Part shown: in pieces, positions 1 to 8,437 of the stretch
Layout of the letters: each line of letters opens with the position of its first letter
Numbering within the stretch: position 1 is the first letter of the stretch
Assembly: GCA_945487905.1 (NCBI GenBank)
Contig: CALYTW010000003.1
Span: 1 to 59,359 of the forward strand
From: an uncultured cyanobacterium
GTDB taxonomy: Bacteria > Cyanobacteriota > Vampirovibrionia > Gastranaerophilales > Gastranaerophilaceae
Length of the DNA stretch: 59,359 bases
Reading direction: 5' to 3'
Made by a program: the position numbers and the translations under genes
Notes under the pieces: generated by a model
Seen by the model: the letters and a program-made list of their open reading frames with translations, nothing else
The model's database searches: none
Told to the model about the DNA's origin: nothing

Positions 1-66
1 TACATTTTCCTTCCAAGTCAGTAGTGATACAAGTCAAAATATTTACCCCCGAAACTGTACCTCGAA

Positions 67-99
67 GTTTGCGAAGAAAAACGAAGTTTTTCTGCAAAC
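67..99. other. long hairpin upstream of first gene
   Basis: The arms at 67-72 and 94-99 (GTTTGC/GCAAAC) and at 75-82 and 86-93 (AGAAAAAC/GTTTTTCT) pair with a two-base bulge and a GAA loop. No clean T run follows. It may be the terminator of a gene left of the window or a structured leader. The rest of 1-190 shows no coding region. Confidence 0.4.
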
Positions 100-147
100 T
101 CTCTTTGCCCTCTTTGTTAAGTTTTGTAACAAATTTTTCAAAATGTA

Positions 148-189
148 AAATTAGGATTTTTTTATATACTTAATATATATAAGATATAA
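148..189 (+). promoter_or_regulatory. AT-rich upstream motif shared with the gene at 16207
   Basis: The block starts with AAATTAG, continues with a T run and TATATA, then an ATATATATA stretch ending in TATAA, and lies just before the start codon. Nearly the same block lies at 16163-16205 before another lineage-specific gene. Both are preceded by TGTAACAAA and TGTAAA. It looks like a common promoter or regulator site. This is inferred from two copies only. Confidence 0.45.
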
Positions 190-205
190 CTTGGAAACAG
201 AAGAT

Positions 206-1285
206 ATGTACAACAGCTTAAACAACAATATATTTATGAACTACGGCGGATGCCAAATGGGCGGATATCAATATGGTATGGGTATCGCCGATTTATTTTC
301 CGGAGTAAACGGTCTTAACAGTATCTGGAATTTTAATAACTGCGGTCTTTCTAACTTTAGCTATGGCTGCGGATGCGGTAACAGCAATAACGCACTTGGC
401 TGGGGTATAGGTTATACTATTACGAACATTTTAGGAAATATCGGACTCAGCTGGATTGCAAGCGCAAGAGCAAACAAAGCAGCTGAAAAGAAAGCAGAAA
501 AAGAAGCAGCGGAAAAACAACAACAATCAGTAGAAAATGCTTTTAAATGTGTATTTGGTAATGATTCTACAACCCTAACCCAACTTTTAGAAATGGATGC
601 TGATAAAGCAAAAAAAGAGGTTCAAGATAAAAAGATTCTTGATGAATATAATGACGCAAAATTGCAGGAAGCAGAGAATACTCTTAGCACACAGGAATCG
701 AATCTGTCAACAGCTCAACAAGATTTAACAAAAGCTCAAGATGCTACAAAAAAAGCGTTGGCTAAGTGTGCCGAGTTATCAACTTCGGATTCTTCTTATT
801 CTAGCGTAAAGGATGAATATGATAAAGCTGTAGCCGCAGAAAAAGCAGCAAACGAGAAAGTAGAACTAATGCAAAAAGAAGTAAACAAGGCTCAAGAGGA
901 AGTAGATAAAATCAAAAAAGCACGAGAGGACTTCGCAAATGCTCAAAGAGTTTTAATAGAAAAAATAGATGCAAACGACAAAGTTAAAGAAGCAAACTTC
1001 AAAAGTTTAGCAGATGATGCTGACGGATATGATAGGACGGTTGACAAAAAAGTCAAACAATATAAGGCAAAATACGCTCAAGCTAATGGAAACAATGATC
1101 AAAAAGCAACTATTGATGACTTGAGAGCAATCGCACATCTTGCTATTGACGCTAATAAAGATCAGAGAATTAACTACAAAAAGCAGTTCGATGAAGTAAT
1201 GGAGAAACTTGGTGGAATAGATTATATTCCGGATGATTTAAGACGATTCTATAATGACGGCTTACGCAAGTATGTTGAGAAGTAG
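206..1285 (+). CDS. Gly/Asn/Cys-rich coiled-coil protein with EF-hand-like repeats
   Basis: Family not recognised. The N-terminal 75 or so residues are rich in Gly, Asn, Tyr and Cys (a GGCQMGGYQYGMG patch, then a CGCG patch). A hydrophobic glycine-containing stretch follows (about 76-95), then a long Ala/Lys/Glu/Gln coiled coil (about 95-260). Near the C-terminus are two calcium-loop-like segments, NGNNDQKATIDDL and DANKDQRINYKK, with the spacing of EF-hand or dockerin loops; the second has Lys instead of Glu at position 12. I chose ATG at 206; an in-frame TTG at 191 would add five residues. No signal peptide is obvious. The architecture suggests a structural or surface-associated protein, which is inference. 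The next gene (1677-2540) is also a coiled-coil protein on the opposite strand. Confidence 0.75.
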   Translation: MYNSLNNNIFMNYGGCQMGGYQYGMGIADLFSGVNGLNSIWNFNNCGLSNFSYGCGCGNSNNALGWGIGYTITNILGNIGLSWIASARANKAAEKKAEKEAAEKQQQSVENAFKCVFGNDSTTLTQLLEMDADKAKKEVQDKKILDEYNDAKLQEAENTLSTQESNLSTAQQDLTKAQDATKKALAKCAELSTSDSSYSSVKDEYDKAVAAEKAANEKVELMQKEVNKAQEEVDKIKKAREDFANAQRVLIEKIDANDKVKEANFKSLADDADGYDRTVDKKVKQYKAKYAQANGNNDQKATIDDLRAIAHLAIDANKDQRINYKKQFDEVMEKLGGIDYIPDDLRRFYNDGLRKYVEK

Positions 1286-1307
1286 ACATCGTAGAAATAA
1301 ATTTTAG

Positions 1308-1487
1308 GGATTCTTCGGCTAAAGCCTCAGAATGACGTATTTTGTCATCCTGAGGGAGCAAAGCGACCGAAGGATCTCTTTTATTTTAAATGGATTCTTC
1401 GCTTCGCTCAGAATGACGGGGGGGGGGAAAAAATTCAGAATGACGTGGGGAAAACTCAGAATGACGGGGGGAAAATTCAGAATGACG
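1308..1487. repeat. REP-like palindromic and tandem CAGAATGACG repeats
   Basis: This lies in the 391-base gap between the two coiled-coil genes. Unit 1 (1308-1337) runs GGATTCTTCGG to CAGAATGACG. Unit 2 (1343-1376) is an inverted copy, TGTCATCCTGAG to GAAGGATC. Unit 3 (1392-1418) repeats unit 1. After a run of ten G, the core CAGAATGACG recurs at 1436, 1457 and 1478, an exact 21-base period with G-rich and A-rich spacers. This core is a widespread interspersed palindrome in bacterial genomes. Short open frames across it are not genes. The remainder of the gap is C-rich spacer (1496-1560) and a terminator. Confidence 0.8.
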
Positions 1488-1599
1488 GGGTTCTTTGCCC
1501 TACCTTTACCCCTACCGTCCTGCGAACGCCCCTTTACCCCTTTACCCCCACACCTTATGGGAGGAATAACGCTCAAGACGATTTTTTCATGTCTATAAA

Positions 1600-1635
1600 A
1601 AAGAGGTTGTCCGCGTTTTTTGGACAGCCTCTTTT
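1600..1635. terminator. bidirectional rho-independent terminator
   Basis: The arms AGAGGTTGTCC and GGACAGCCTCT pair with one G-T wobble and are flanked by A and T runs on both sides. It can stop transcription from the plus-strand gene ending at 1285 and from the minus-strand gene ending at 1677. Confidence 0.8.
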
Positions 1636-1676
1636 TTTGTAAACAAAAGTTGTAATCAATCTGATCAATCTGAGAA

Positions 1677-2540
1677 CTAGATGTTATTATCGGCTTTCGG
1701 TCTTAATGCCAATGCACCGAGTGCAAGTGCGCTTGCCAGCACAACCGCATTAAGCCATCTCTTTGGTCCTTTGAGTTTTTCCATAGATTCTTTTATTGCT
1801 TTTTCTGCTTTAGATTTTGCATCCGAACCTTTTTTTGCTGCTTCGTCAATCAATTTTTTATGTTCATCGGAAACGGTTCTAATCTTGTCTTTATCCACAT
1901 TTAATTCGGCAGCTCTTTTTTCCAATTCTGTAGTTTTATCAGTAACTTTCTTTGTTACTTCTTCTAATTTTTCGAATTCATCTTTGAATTTTTCTTTTGC
2001 TGTATCAGTACTATTTTTGATGAATGCTTCAGCTTTTTCTTTCAAGGCTGAATCTTCTAATTTTGCTGCATCATCTTTAGAAAGACCTTCGATTGCAATT
2101 TCGCCGTTCTTGATACCGTCTTTGACTTTTGCCAGTAAAGCATCTTTTGTCGGTTGTACATTGTTTTTAGCTGTTTCTAATTCATTAATAATAGTTTTTG
2201 CTGTTTCATCTTTTGTCAGGGTTTCTGACCATGCACTATGTTGTTCAGTTAATTCTGCAACTTTTTTGTCAGCTTCAGCTTGAACTTTTGTATAAGCTTC
2301 TAATTCTTTGTCAATTGTCTCATACGCTTTCTTAGCGTCATCGCCTTTTGCAGCCTCTTTTGATTTTGTGAATTTGTCGTTGTCTTTGTATTCCTTTAAA
2401 ACATCATCAAAAGATGCATATTTTGGTTTTGTAAAGCCCCAAGGGGATGCTGCTCCTAACCCTGCACCTACTACCGCACCACCTAATAAATACGGTACTG
2501 CTGAAGGTCTGGAATTTTGTACCATCATTTCATCTGACAT
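1677..2540 (-). CDS. coiled-coil protein with N- and C-terminal hydrophobic segments
   Basis: Family not recognised. A short N-terminal tail is followed by a glycine-zipper-like hydrophobic stretch (GGAVVGAGLGAA, about residues 20-31). Then comes a long Lys/Glu/Ala/Thr coiled-coil region (about 40-258) and a C-terminal hydrophobic segment (VVLASALALGALAL, about 266-279) with a short charged tail. This suggests a membrane-anchored helical rod. A strong Shine-Dalgarno site (AAAGGAG) lies 8 bases before ATG, and TGTAACAAA lies just upstream. Composition resembles the first gene of the window, so they may act in the same structure; that is inference. Confidence 0.75.
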   Translation of the reverse strand: MSDEMMVQNSRPSAVPYLLGGAVVGAGLGAASPWGFTKPKYASFDDVLKEYKDNDKFTKSKEAAKGDDAKKAYETIDKELEAYTKVQAEADKKVAELTEQHSAWSETLTKDETAKTIINELETAKNNVQPTKDALLAKVKDGIKNGEIAIEGLSKDDAAKLEDSALKEKAEAFIKNSTDTAKEKFKDEFEKLEEVTKKVTDKTTELEKRAAELNVDKDKIRTVSDEHKKLIDEAAKKGSDAKSKAEKAIKESMEKLKGPKRWLNAVVLASALALGALALRPKADNNI

Positions 2541-2700
2541 AATTGATCACTCCTTTTGTTACAACTTACTATTAATTTAGCTTCTTACTAATACTAACGT
2601 TTGAAGGTTAAAAAAATTGCCTTTTTTTGAAAAAAACTTTACAAAACTTTACATGCAAAAAAAGTTTTTACGGGTTTTAGTAATAATCGGGGGTAAAATT

Positions 2701-3378
2701 ATGCAAATTCAAAATAACAATTCAACAACTTTCGGCTACGGTTACAAGTTTATTAGAATGCCAAAGGCAGCTAAAGAAGATTTGCCAGATATTATTAAAA
2801 AAGGTAAAACTATATACTACGGTTTTGAAGGAAAAAAATCAAATGTTTTCTTAGTAGCTAAGGATAATTTTCATGATATAGTCGCTTCTTTTATTAAAAA
2901 GTATAATCTTAATTACAGATTTTATCCGGAAGTTAAATCGGAAATGGATTTTAAAATTGGCCATCCTGAAAAACTTTCCGAAATTATTAGGGACATGAAT
3001 CCGAGTGAAATTAATTTTACAGATGAACTAAAAAAAAGAATAGCTGTTAGGACCGCTAAACAGAAAATACAAGAAAAAAGCCCTGAATACACTAAAAATA
3101 TACTAAACTCATTAAAAATCGAACCTGATTTATCAACATTACAATCAAAAAACGGAATAAAGATTATAGAAAATGTTAATAAAACCGAACGTGTATTAAT
3201 TTCTCCACCTGATAAAAATGACATTCACTATGTAAAAGTACAACAGCTTGTGTCCATGACTGATTGCGCAGACAAAAGATATGCCATGACTTCAGACGGA
3301 AAAATAGTAAAAAACTATTCAGATATAGATGAAATTTTGACTTTTAGCAAGCTTTTTAATCAGGCACAGGTTAAGTAA
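2701..3378 (+). CDS. hypothetical protein with N-terminal NNSTTFG motif
   Basis: Function not recognised; about 225 residues, soluble, Lys-rich. I chose ATG at 2701 because a GGGGGT ribosome site sits 7 bases upstream and the protein then opens with MQIQNNNSTTFGYGYKF. The longer frame from 2617 adds a hydrophobic stretch encoded across what looks like promoter DNA. Short Asn-rich leaders ending in a Phe-Gly or Phe-Lys pair are, from memory, common on hypothetical proteins of this lineage. The C-terminal part (LVSMTDCADKRYAMTSDGKI) resembles a small beta domain. It stands alone, followed by a separate promoter for the next gene. Confidence 0.65.
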   Translation: MQIQNNNSTTFGYGYKFIRMPKAAKEDLPDIIKKGKTIYYGFEGKKSNVFLVAKDNFHDIVASFIKKYNLNYRFYPEVKSEMDFKIGHPEKLSEIIRDMNPSEINFTDELKKRIAVRTAKQKIQEKSPEYTKNILNSLKIEPDLSTLQSKNGIKIIENVNKTERVLISPPDKNDIHYVKVQQLVSMTDCADKRYAMTSDGKIVKNYSDIDEILTFSKLFNQAQVK

Positions 3379-3507
3379 TAGTCTTATTTTTATAATCCTT
3401 GTATAATATTTCTCCAACTTTAGTATAAGATCTGTAAAAATTATTAAAGTTTTGGAAAATTATGCCGTTATATATTATAGAAAATATACATGTAGGAAGG
3501 ATTATTA

Positions 3508-4872
3508 ATGACTAGTAGAGAAGAAGAAACGGGAGCATCCTTATTTTCAAGAACACTTGATATAATGGAAAATGACCCCCTTGAAGAAATATTTGCCCTA
3601 AATATGGGAGATTTCGTTTCAGAGTTTTTAATTTCTGAAGATTTGGCCGATAAAATCAGCAAGAGCGCAAAAGATAAAACCGAAAGATTAAAATCCCAGC
3701 TCAAAGAACTTATATCTATATACTCGCTCGACAACACACTTTGCGTTTTAGGTTTTGATTCTAAGGACGAATATGTCGTCTATAATTCTATTGCAAAAAC
3801 CTTGACCCAAATCCTTGATGTTGATGCATGCCACATATATTTAACCCCTGAATTCACAAGAGGATTGTGTTTTGATAACAATTTCTTGGGACTGGTCGGC
3901 TCTTCTATTGATTTTAGCGATGATATTTATTCGAAAAAACTCGGCTACAGCGAAAACGACAAATCAATCGTTGTTCAATCTTTTAACAACCTCGAAAAAA
4001 TACAAATTAAAAATGTTTCGGAAATAGATAACTTTATTCCTAAAAAAGAACTCAATGAATTAGATGTAAAGTCTCTGTCAATTGTTCCTATGCATAACAA
4101 TGCTTATGTAGTAGGTGTTATTGTTATTGAAAATTATAAAGAAAAAACCATCAAACGTTCATATATGAACCTTACTGAAACAATCGCCAGATTGTTCGGT
4201 ACATCAATGCATTTGCAAAAAGCAATAGAACATGCTGAAATCTTAATAACTGATTCTACAATTACTCCCGAAGAATTACAGCAGACTAGAGCTGAATTAA
4301 CAGCTTTAATCGGTGATTTGGGTTCGCATCAGCAAGCCTTTGTTGAAAAATTAGCAGCATCCGTTGACGAAAAAGGACAGTATAAGGTTGCTCATTCACA
4401 AAATACTGCCGAACTTTCCAAGAAGATTTGCAAAGAACTTGAATTAAACGAAAAAACTACTGATTTGATTTACTACGCCGGTTTATTACAAAATATAGGC
4501 AAAATTACACTGCCTGAGTCTTTATTTACTCACAAAGGAAAACTGTCAAAAGATGAATGGGATAAGCTTCAAAACCATCCGAATGTAGGCGTAAATTTGT
4601 TAATGAATATAAACTTCCTATCCGAAGTTATCCCGTATATTCATTACCATAAAGAGCGTTGGGATGGAGGAGGTGAACCCGAAGGTTTGAAAGGCAACTC
4701 AATACCATTCGGTTCAAGAATAATTGCCGTTGCTGATGCTTATACGGCCCTTACGTCAGATAGGTCGTACAGACACGCAATGAGTAAAGAAGAAGCTTTA
4801 AATATTATGAAAGAAGAAGCCGGTATTAAGTGGGATCCGGATGTCGTAAATGCATTGTTTAATGTAGTTTAA
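3508..4872 (+). CDS. GAF plus degenerate HD-GYP domain protein
   Basis: Residues about 85-240 form a GAF-like sensor domain, and 285-454 form an HD-GYP domain, the family that usually hydrolyses cyclic di-GMP at a two- or three-iron site. The fold is clear (NHPNVGVNLL, RWDGGG, VADAYTALTSDRSYR), but key residues are changed. The HD dyad is Gln328-Asn329 (LLQNIGK), the paired His before Glu383 is His381-Lys382, GYP is Gly389-Glu390-Pro391, and the usual DAL is Thr413-Ala-Leu. Loss of catalysis and a binding or scaffold role are therefore likely (inference). A good AGGAAGG ribosome site precedes ATG, and an AT-rich -10-like sequence is at 3473-3478. It is transcribed alone. Confidence 0.85.
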   Translation: MTSREEETGASLFSRTLDIMENDPLEEIFALNMGDFVSEFLISEDLADKISKSAKDKTERLKSQLKELISIYSLDNTLCVLGFDSKDEYVVYNSIAKTLTQILDVDACHIYLTPEFTRGLCFDNNFLGLVGSSIDFSDDIYSKKLGYSENDKSIVVQSFNNLEKIQIKNVSEIDNFIPKKELNELDVKSLSIVPMHNNAYVVGVIVIENYKEKTIKRSYMNLTETIARLFGTSMHLQKAIEHAEILITDSTITPEELQQTRAELTALIGDLGSHQQAFVEKLAASVDEKGQYKVAHSQNTAELSKKICKELELNEKTTDLIYYAGLLQNIGKITLPESLFTHKGKLSKDEWDKLQNHPNVGVNLLMNINFLSEVIPYIHYHKERWDGGGEPEGLKGNSIPFGSRIIAVADAYTALTSDRSYRHAMSKEEALNIMKEEAGIKWDPDVVNALFNVV

Positions 4873-4961
4873 CCGTTAAACTTATTATTACTTAAAATTT
4901 GATGGACAAGTTTAATTTTTCGATATATTATTAACCTGTACACTAATTTTAGGGAATATAA

Positions 4962-6038
4962 ATGAGTAAAGATATACAAGAATTGGTCATCGGTATACCC
5001 AGAGGTATGTCGTACTACGGAAACTACCCCTTCTGGTATGGTTTCTTTTCAAGTCTGGGATTCAAAATTATTCTCTCAGATCCTACAACAAAACAAACTA
5101 TGTCTGACGGTTCTGCTCTGGTAATTACTGAAACCTGTCTGCCTATTAAAATATACCTCGGACATATTATTAATCTTATAAACAAAGGGGTAAAAAATAT
5201 TTTTGTTCCGTCTTTGCAGTCTATAGCACCTAAAATATACAACTGCTCTAAAATCAGAGGTTTACCAGATTTGGTAAGGAATGTTGTAAAAGGCGATTTC
5301 AATATTATTGAACCGACACTTGACAAATCCGTAAAAAATCAGGGCTTGTATACGTTTTTAAAAGAAGCCGTCCTACCTTTCGGAATAACAAATTTTGATG
5401 AAATAAAAAAAGCCTCAAAAAATGGATGGAGAGTATATAATAATTTTCTGGTTATGATGCGTTCGGGAATGAGTTATAAGAAAGCTCTTAAATACGCTAT
5501 AGAAGGAAAAGTTCTGATTGAAACACCCGAAAACGCAGGAATGATTAATGTTGCACTTATATCTCACGGCTATAATATTTATGACGAAAGAGCCTGCATG
5601 AAGATTTTTGATAAACTTGAACATATGGGGGTTAATGTTTATACTGCACTGCAATTAACTGAAGAACAAATGAATGAAGGCATTACATCAATCGGAGTCC
5701 ATAAATATTGGGCAAACAGCGATGAAATGGCAGGAGCTTCAGGCCATTATATTAAAGATAATAAAATTGACGGTATAATTACTCTTAATGCGTTCGGTTG
5801 CGGACCCGATTCGTTAATGATAGAAAGTATTACCAGAAAAGCAAAAGAGGCAGGAAAGCCGATACTTTCTCTTACGATTGACGAACATACGGGCGAAGCC
5901 GGTTTTATAACAAGACTCGAGGCATTTATTGATATGCTTTTCCGTAAAAAACGCTTAAAAATAGTAAATCATATTGATATTAACGAAGAAGATTTTATCC
6001 CGAAGACAAATGTTTGCGAAACAGCCTTAAAAGGTTAG
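4962..6038 (+). CDS. DUF2229 acyl-CoA dehydratase activase-related protein
   Basis: The opening IGIPRGMSYYGNYPFWYGFF and LSDPTTK, followed by ETCLPIKIYLGH and the C-terminal NAFGCGPDSLM, match DUF2229 and the 2-hydroxyacyl-CoA dehydratase-like fold. Conserved Cys residues (ETC, NCSK, FGCG) could hold an iron-sulfur cluster. In many anaerobes this region is the C-terminal part of a roughly 1,400-residue fusion with an ATPase activase; here it is a free-standing 358-residue protein and no activase lies beside it. The exact substrate is unknown. A terminator follows at 6071-6100. Confidence 0.8.
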   Translation: MSKDIQELVIGIPRGMSYYGNYPFWYGFFSSLGFKIILSDPTTKQTMSDGSALVITETCLPIKIYLGHIINLINKGVKNIFVPSLQSIAPKIYNCSKIRGLPDLVRNVVKGDFNIIEPTLDKSVKNQGLYTFLKEAVLPFGITNFDEIKKASKNGWRVYNNFLVMMRSGMSYKKALKYAIEGKVLIETPENAGMINVALISHGYNIYDERACMKIFDKLEHMGVNVYTALQLTEEQMNEGITSIGVHKYWANSDEMAGASGHYIKDNKIDGIITLNAFGCGPDSLMIESITRKAKEAGKPILSLTIDEHTGEAGFITRLEAFIDMLFRKKRLKIVNHIDINEEDFIPKTNVCETALKG

Positions 6039-6070
6039 AGCGGGAAAAATATTAAAAATATTAAATATAT

Positions 6071-6100
6071 AATAAAGCCGATTTAAAAATCGGCTTTATT
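6071..6100. terminator. bidirectional terminator between convergent genes
   Basis: A perfect 12-base inverted repeat, AATAAAGCCGAT and ATCGGCTTTATT, with a six-base loop sits between the DUF2229 gene (plus) and clpX (minus). The A and T ends serve as the U tract in either direction. Confidence 0.85.
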
Positions 6101-6101
6101 A

Positions 6102-7436
6102 TTATGCAATTTCTGATTTTGTTTTTTTATGAAGCTGTATTAATTCAGCGTGTTCCCCAAATCCCATCTGTGTCTCGGTTTTTTCTTCCTCTAACTCAAC
6201 CATTTCTTTTGGTATTGTAAATTTCTTGATTGAAGAATCAGAAGGAATTTCGTACATTATATCAAGCATTAATTCCTCTACAATGGATTTCAAAGCTCTT
6301 GCACCAGTTTTGCGTTTAATAGCTTTTTCCGCTATCATATCGACCGCCTCCGGTTCAAAGTCAAGTTCAACACCGTCCATTTCAAGGAGACATTTATACT
6401 GTTTAAGTACTGCGTTCTTAGGCTCCGTCAAAATCATTTTTAGAGTTTCCTTATTTAAAGCATCCAAAACTGCGTAAACAGGAACTCTGCCTATAAATTC
6501 AGGTATCAAACCGAATTTAAGCAAATCCTCCGGCTGAAGTTTTTTAAGAAGTTTTGCGGATGCTTCTTCTTTTTCGGCTTTAGTTTTTGCAGTCCTGCCA
6601 AAACCAACCGAAGAACCTTCTTTAACTCGGTGTTCAATAATTTTATCCAAATCTACAAACGCACCACCAACAATGAATAGAATATTGCTTGTATCAATTT
6701 GAATCATATCAGCCTGAGGATGTTTCCTTCCGCCCTGTGGAGGAACATTCGCAAGAGTACCTTCTATTAATTTCAATAAAGCCTGCTGCACACCTTCTCC
6801 TGATACATCTCTTGTAATAGAAGTATTTTCGGATTTGCGGGCTATTTTATCGATTTCATCTATATAAATAATACCTCGCTCAGCTTTTTTCGCATCATAA
6901 TCAGCATTCTGATACAATCTTAATAAAATATTTTCTACATCATCACCTACATAACCGGCTTCTGTTAATGTAGTTGCATCTGCAACAGCAAACGGAACAT
7001 CAAGTAATTTGGCAAGCGTCTGCGCTAAAAGCGTTTTCCCAGAACCGGTCGGGCCTACAAGAAGAATATTTGATTTTTGAATTTCTATCCCGTTCTTATC
7101 TTCTTCCTGATTATGTTTTAACCTCTTATAGTGATTATAAACAGCAACAGAGAGAACCTTTTTTGCATCATCCTGACCAACAATATGCTCATCCAGATAC
7201 GCTTTTATCTCATGCGGTTTCGGAATAGGCTTTTCTTCTGCATCTTTTTCTGCTTTTTTCTTTTCTTTACTTTCTTCTTTTTTCTCTTTAGACTCAAAAA
7301 ATTCTTCGTCTAAAATTTCATTACATAAATCAACACATTCATCGCAAATAAACACATCCGGCCCAGCAATCAGTTTTTTGACCTGATCCTGTGTTTTTCC
7401 GCAAAATGAACATTTTAGTCTGTCGTTTGATGGCAT
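6102..7436 (-). CDS. clpX: ClpX, ATPase subunit of the ClpXP protease
   Basis: ClpX unfolds tagged substrates and feeds them to ClpP in the cytosol. The N-terminal zinc domain has Cys 9, 12, 31 and 34. A charged Lys/Glu linker (about 46-70) joins it to the AAA+ core with Walker A GPTGSGKT (128-135), the [13 protein letters not shown] segment and Walker [10 protein letters not shown]. The C-terminal small domain is complete. At 444 residues it is slightly longer than the usual 420-430, mainly through the charged linker. clpP lies 37 bases upstream on the same strand, the classic clpP-clpX order. Confidence 0.97.
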   Translation of the reverse strand: MPSNDRLKCSFCGKTQDQVKKLIAGPDVFICDECVDLCNEILDEEFFESKEKKEESKEKKKAEKDAEEKPIPKPHEIKAYLDEHIVGQDDAKKVLSVAVYNHYKRLKHNQEEDKNGIEIQKSNILLVGPTGSGKTLLAQTLAKLLDVPFAVADATTLTEAGYVGDDVENILLRLYQNADYDAKKAERGIIYIDEIDKIARKSENTSITRDVSGEGVQQALLKLIEGTLANVPPQGGRKHPQADMIQIDTSNILFIVGGAFVDLDKIIEHRVKEGSSVGFGRTAKTKAEKEEASAKLLKKLQPEDLLKFGLIPEFIGRVPVYAVLDALNKETLKMILTEPKNAVLKQYKCLLEMDGVELDFEPEAVDMIAEKAIKRKTGARALKSIVEELMLDIMYEIPSDSSIKKFTIPKEMVELEEEKTETQMGFGEHAELIQLHKKTKSEIA

Positions 7437-7473
7437 ATCACTTTAACCTTTTATTCGTTTTATCTGCTAACTA

Positions 7474-8067
7474 CTATGACTCTTTTGAAATCACTTTGTC
7501 AATCATACCGTACTCAAGCGCTTCTTGAGGTGTCATAATATAATCTCTATCAGTATCTTTTTCTATTTTCTTAATTGATTGACCTGTATTTGAAGCCATT
7601 ATTTCATTCAATGTTTTTTTAATTCTCAAAATCTCCTGTGCCTGAATTTCAATATCGGTAGCCTGACCTTGAGCGCCTCCTAAAGGCTGGTGAATCAATA
7701 CTCTTGAATGCGGGAGAGCCATTCTCTTGCCTTTTGTTCCTGAGCAAAGGAGAAATGCACCCATGGATGCAGCCTGTCCCAGACAAATTGTCTGAACATC
7801 AGCTCTTATATGCTGCATTGTATCATATATTGCCAAGCCTGCAGTTACACTTCCTCCAGGAGAATTAATATAAAGCATAATGTCCTTTTCGGGGTTTTCA
7901 CTATCAAGTAATAACATTTGCGCTACTATCAAATTGGCAACCATATCATCAATCTGTGTTCCCAAAAATATAATTCTCTCTCTCAGCAATCTTGAAAAAA
8001 TATCAAAAGCCCGTTCGCCTCTTGAAGACTGTTCAATTACCGTAGGGACATAACTTGCATAGCTCAT
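7474..8067 (-). CDS. clpP: ClpP proteolytic subunit
   Basis: This is the serine peptidase barrel of ClpXP or ClpCP. The 197-residue protein starts at ATG 8067 ([13 protein letters not shown]) with an AAAGGAAAG ribosome site; the open frame runs on to 8295, but that part is promoter and intergenic DNA. The catalytic triad is visible: Ser101 (GQAASMGAF), His126 (LIHQP) and Asp175 (DTDRDY). The Gly-rich oxyanion segment [11 protein letters not shown] is intact. No propeptide is evident. Other AAA+ partners such as ClpC are not in the window, although a protein made only of Clp N-domains is encoded at 11561-12901. Confidence 0.97.
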   Translation of the reverse strand: MSYASYVPTVIEQSSRGERAFDIFSRLLRERIIFLGTQIDDMVANLIVAQMLLLDSENPEKDIMLYINSPGGSVTAGLAIYDTMQHIRADVQTICLGQAASMGAFLLCSGTKGKRMALPHSRVLIHQPLGGAQGQATDIEIQAQEILRIKKTLNEIMASNTGQSIKKIEKDTDRDYIMTPQEALEYGMIDKVISKES

Positions 8068-8175
8068 ATTACTTTCCTTTCTTCTTATTATGTACAAATC
8101 TTTTTTATAATTATACATTACATACAAATCTTTGCCATAATAAATCTGTATGAATTTTAATGATAATATTATAGC

Positions 8176-8202
8176 ACAAAACAGCCTTTTAGGCTGTTTT
8201 GT
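8176..8202 (-). terminator. terminator after rubredoxin
   Basis: An 11-base perfect inverted repeat (ACAAAACAGCC and GGCTGTTTTGT, five-base loop) lies in the gap between rubredoxin and clpP, both on the minus strand. It probably ends the long upstream operon. Confidence 0.7.
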
Positions 8203-8243
8203 AAATTGAATATTTATGTATTTGTAAATACATAAAATTATCA

Positions 8244-8399
8244 CTATGCTGGCTTGAACATATCTTTGCCGACAGAACAAAGCGGGCAAGCCCAATCTTC
8301 CGGTATATCAGCAAATTCAGTTCCAGCGGGAATTCCGTTATCAGGATCTCCTACCGCAGGATCGTATTCATAACCGCATACAGAACATACATATTTCAT
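8244..8399 (-). CDS. rubredoxin
   Basis: A 51-residue electron carrier. The translation starts [17 protein letters not shown] and ends with [15 protein letters not shown], so both CxxC knuckles that bind the single iron are present, along with the usual PxxG and EDWACP segments. A near-perfect ribosome site (AAAAGGAGG) lies just upstream. It sits 38 bases downstream of the flavodiiron gene. Rubredoxin is the known electron donor to flavodiiron proteins, so the pair should form an oxygen- or nitric-oxide-scavenging chain in an anaerobe. The electron source feeding rubredoxin is not encoded nearby. Confidence 0.95.
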   Translation of the reverse strand: MKYVCSVCGYEYDPAVGDPDNGIPAGTEFADIPEDWACPLCSVGKDMFKPA

Positions 8400-8437
8400 A
8401 ATTTTCCTCCTTTTTGCCGTTAATAAGGCATGCTGTA

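Noticed and set aside
1308-1487. CRISPR array
   Set aside because: The repeats are only ten bases, spacers are homopolymer-like and not unique, and no cas gene is in the window.
1332-1642. Several short frames on both strands in the repeat region
   Set aside because: They translate the CAGAATGACG repeats and C-rich spacer, have repetitive peptides and no ribosome sites.
1681-2283. 200-codon plus-strand frame rich in Ser, Ala and Phe
   Set aside because: It is the complement of the Lys/Glu/Ala coiled-coil gene on the minus strand; such composition is the expected shadow.
8068-8295. N-terminal extension of ClpP to 273 residues
   Set aside because: The added 76 residues are unlike any ClpP, overlap a terminator and the end of rubredoxin, and a good ribosome site precedes ATG 8067.
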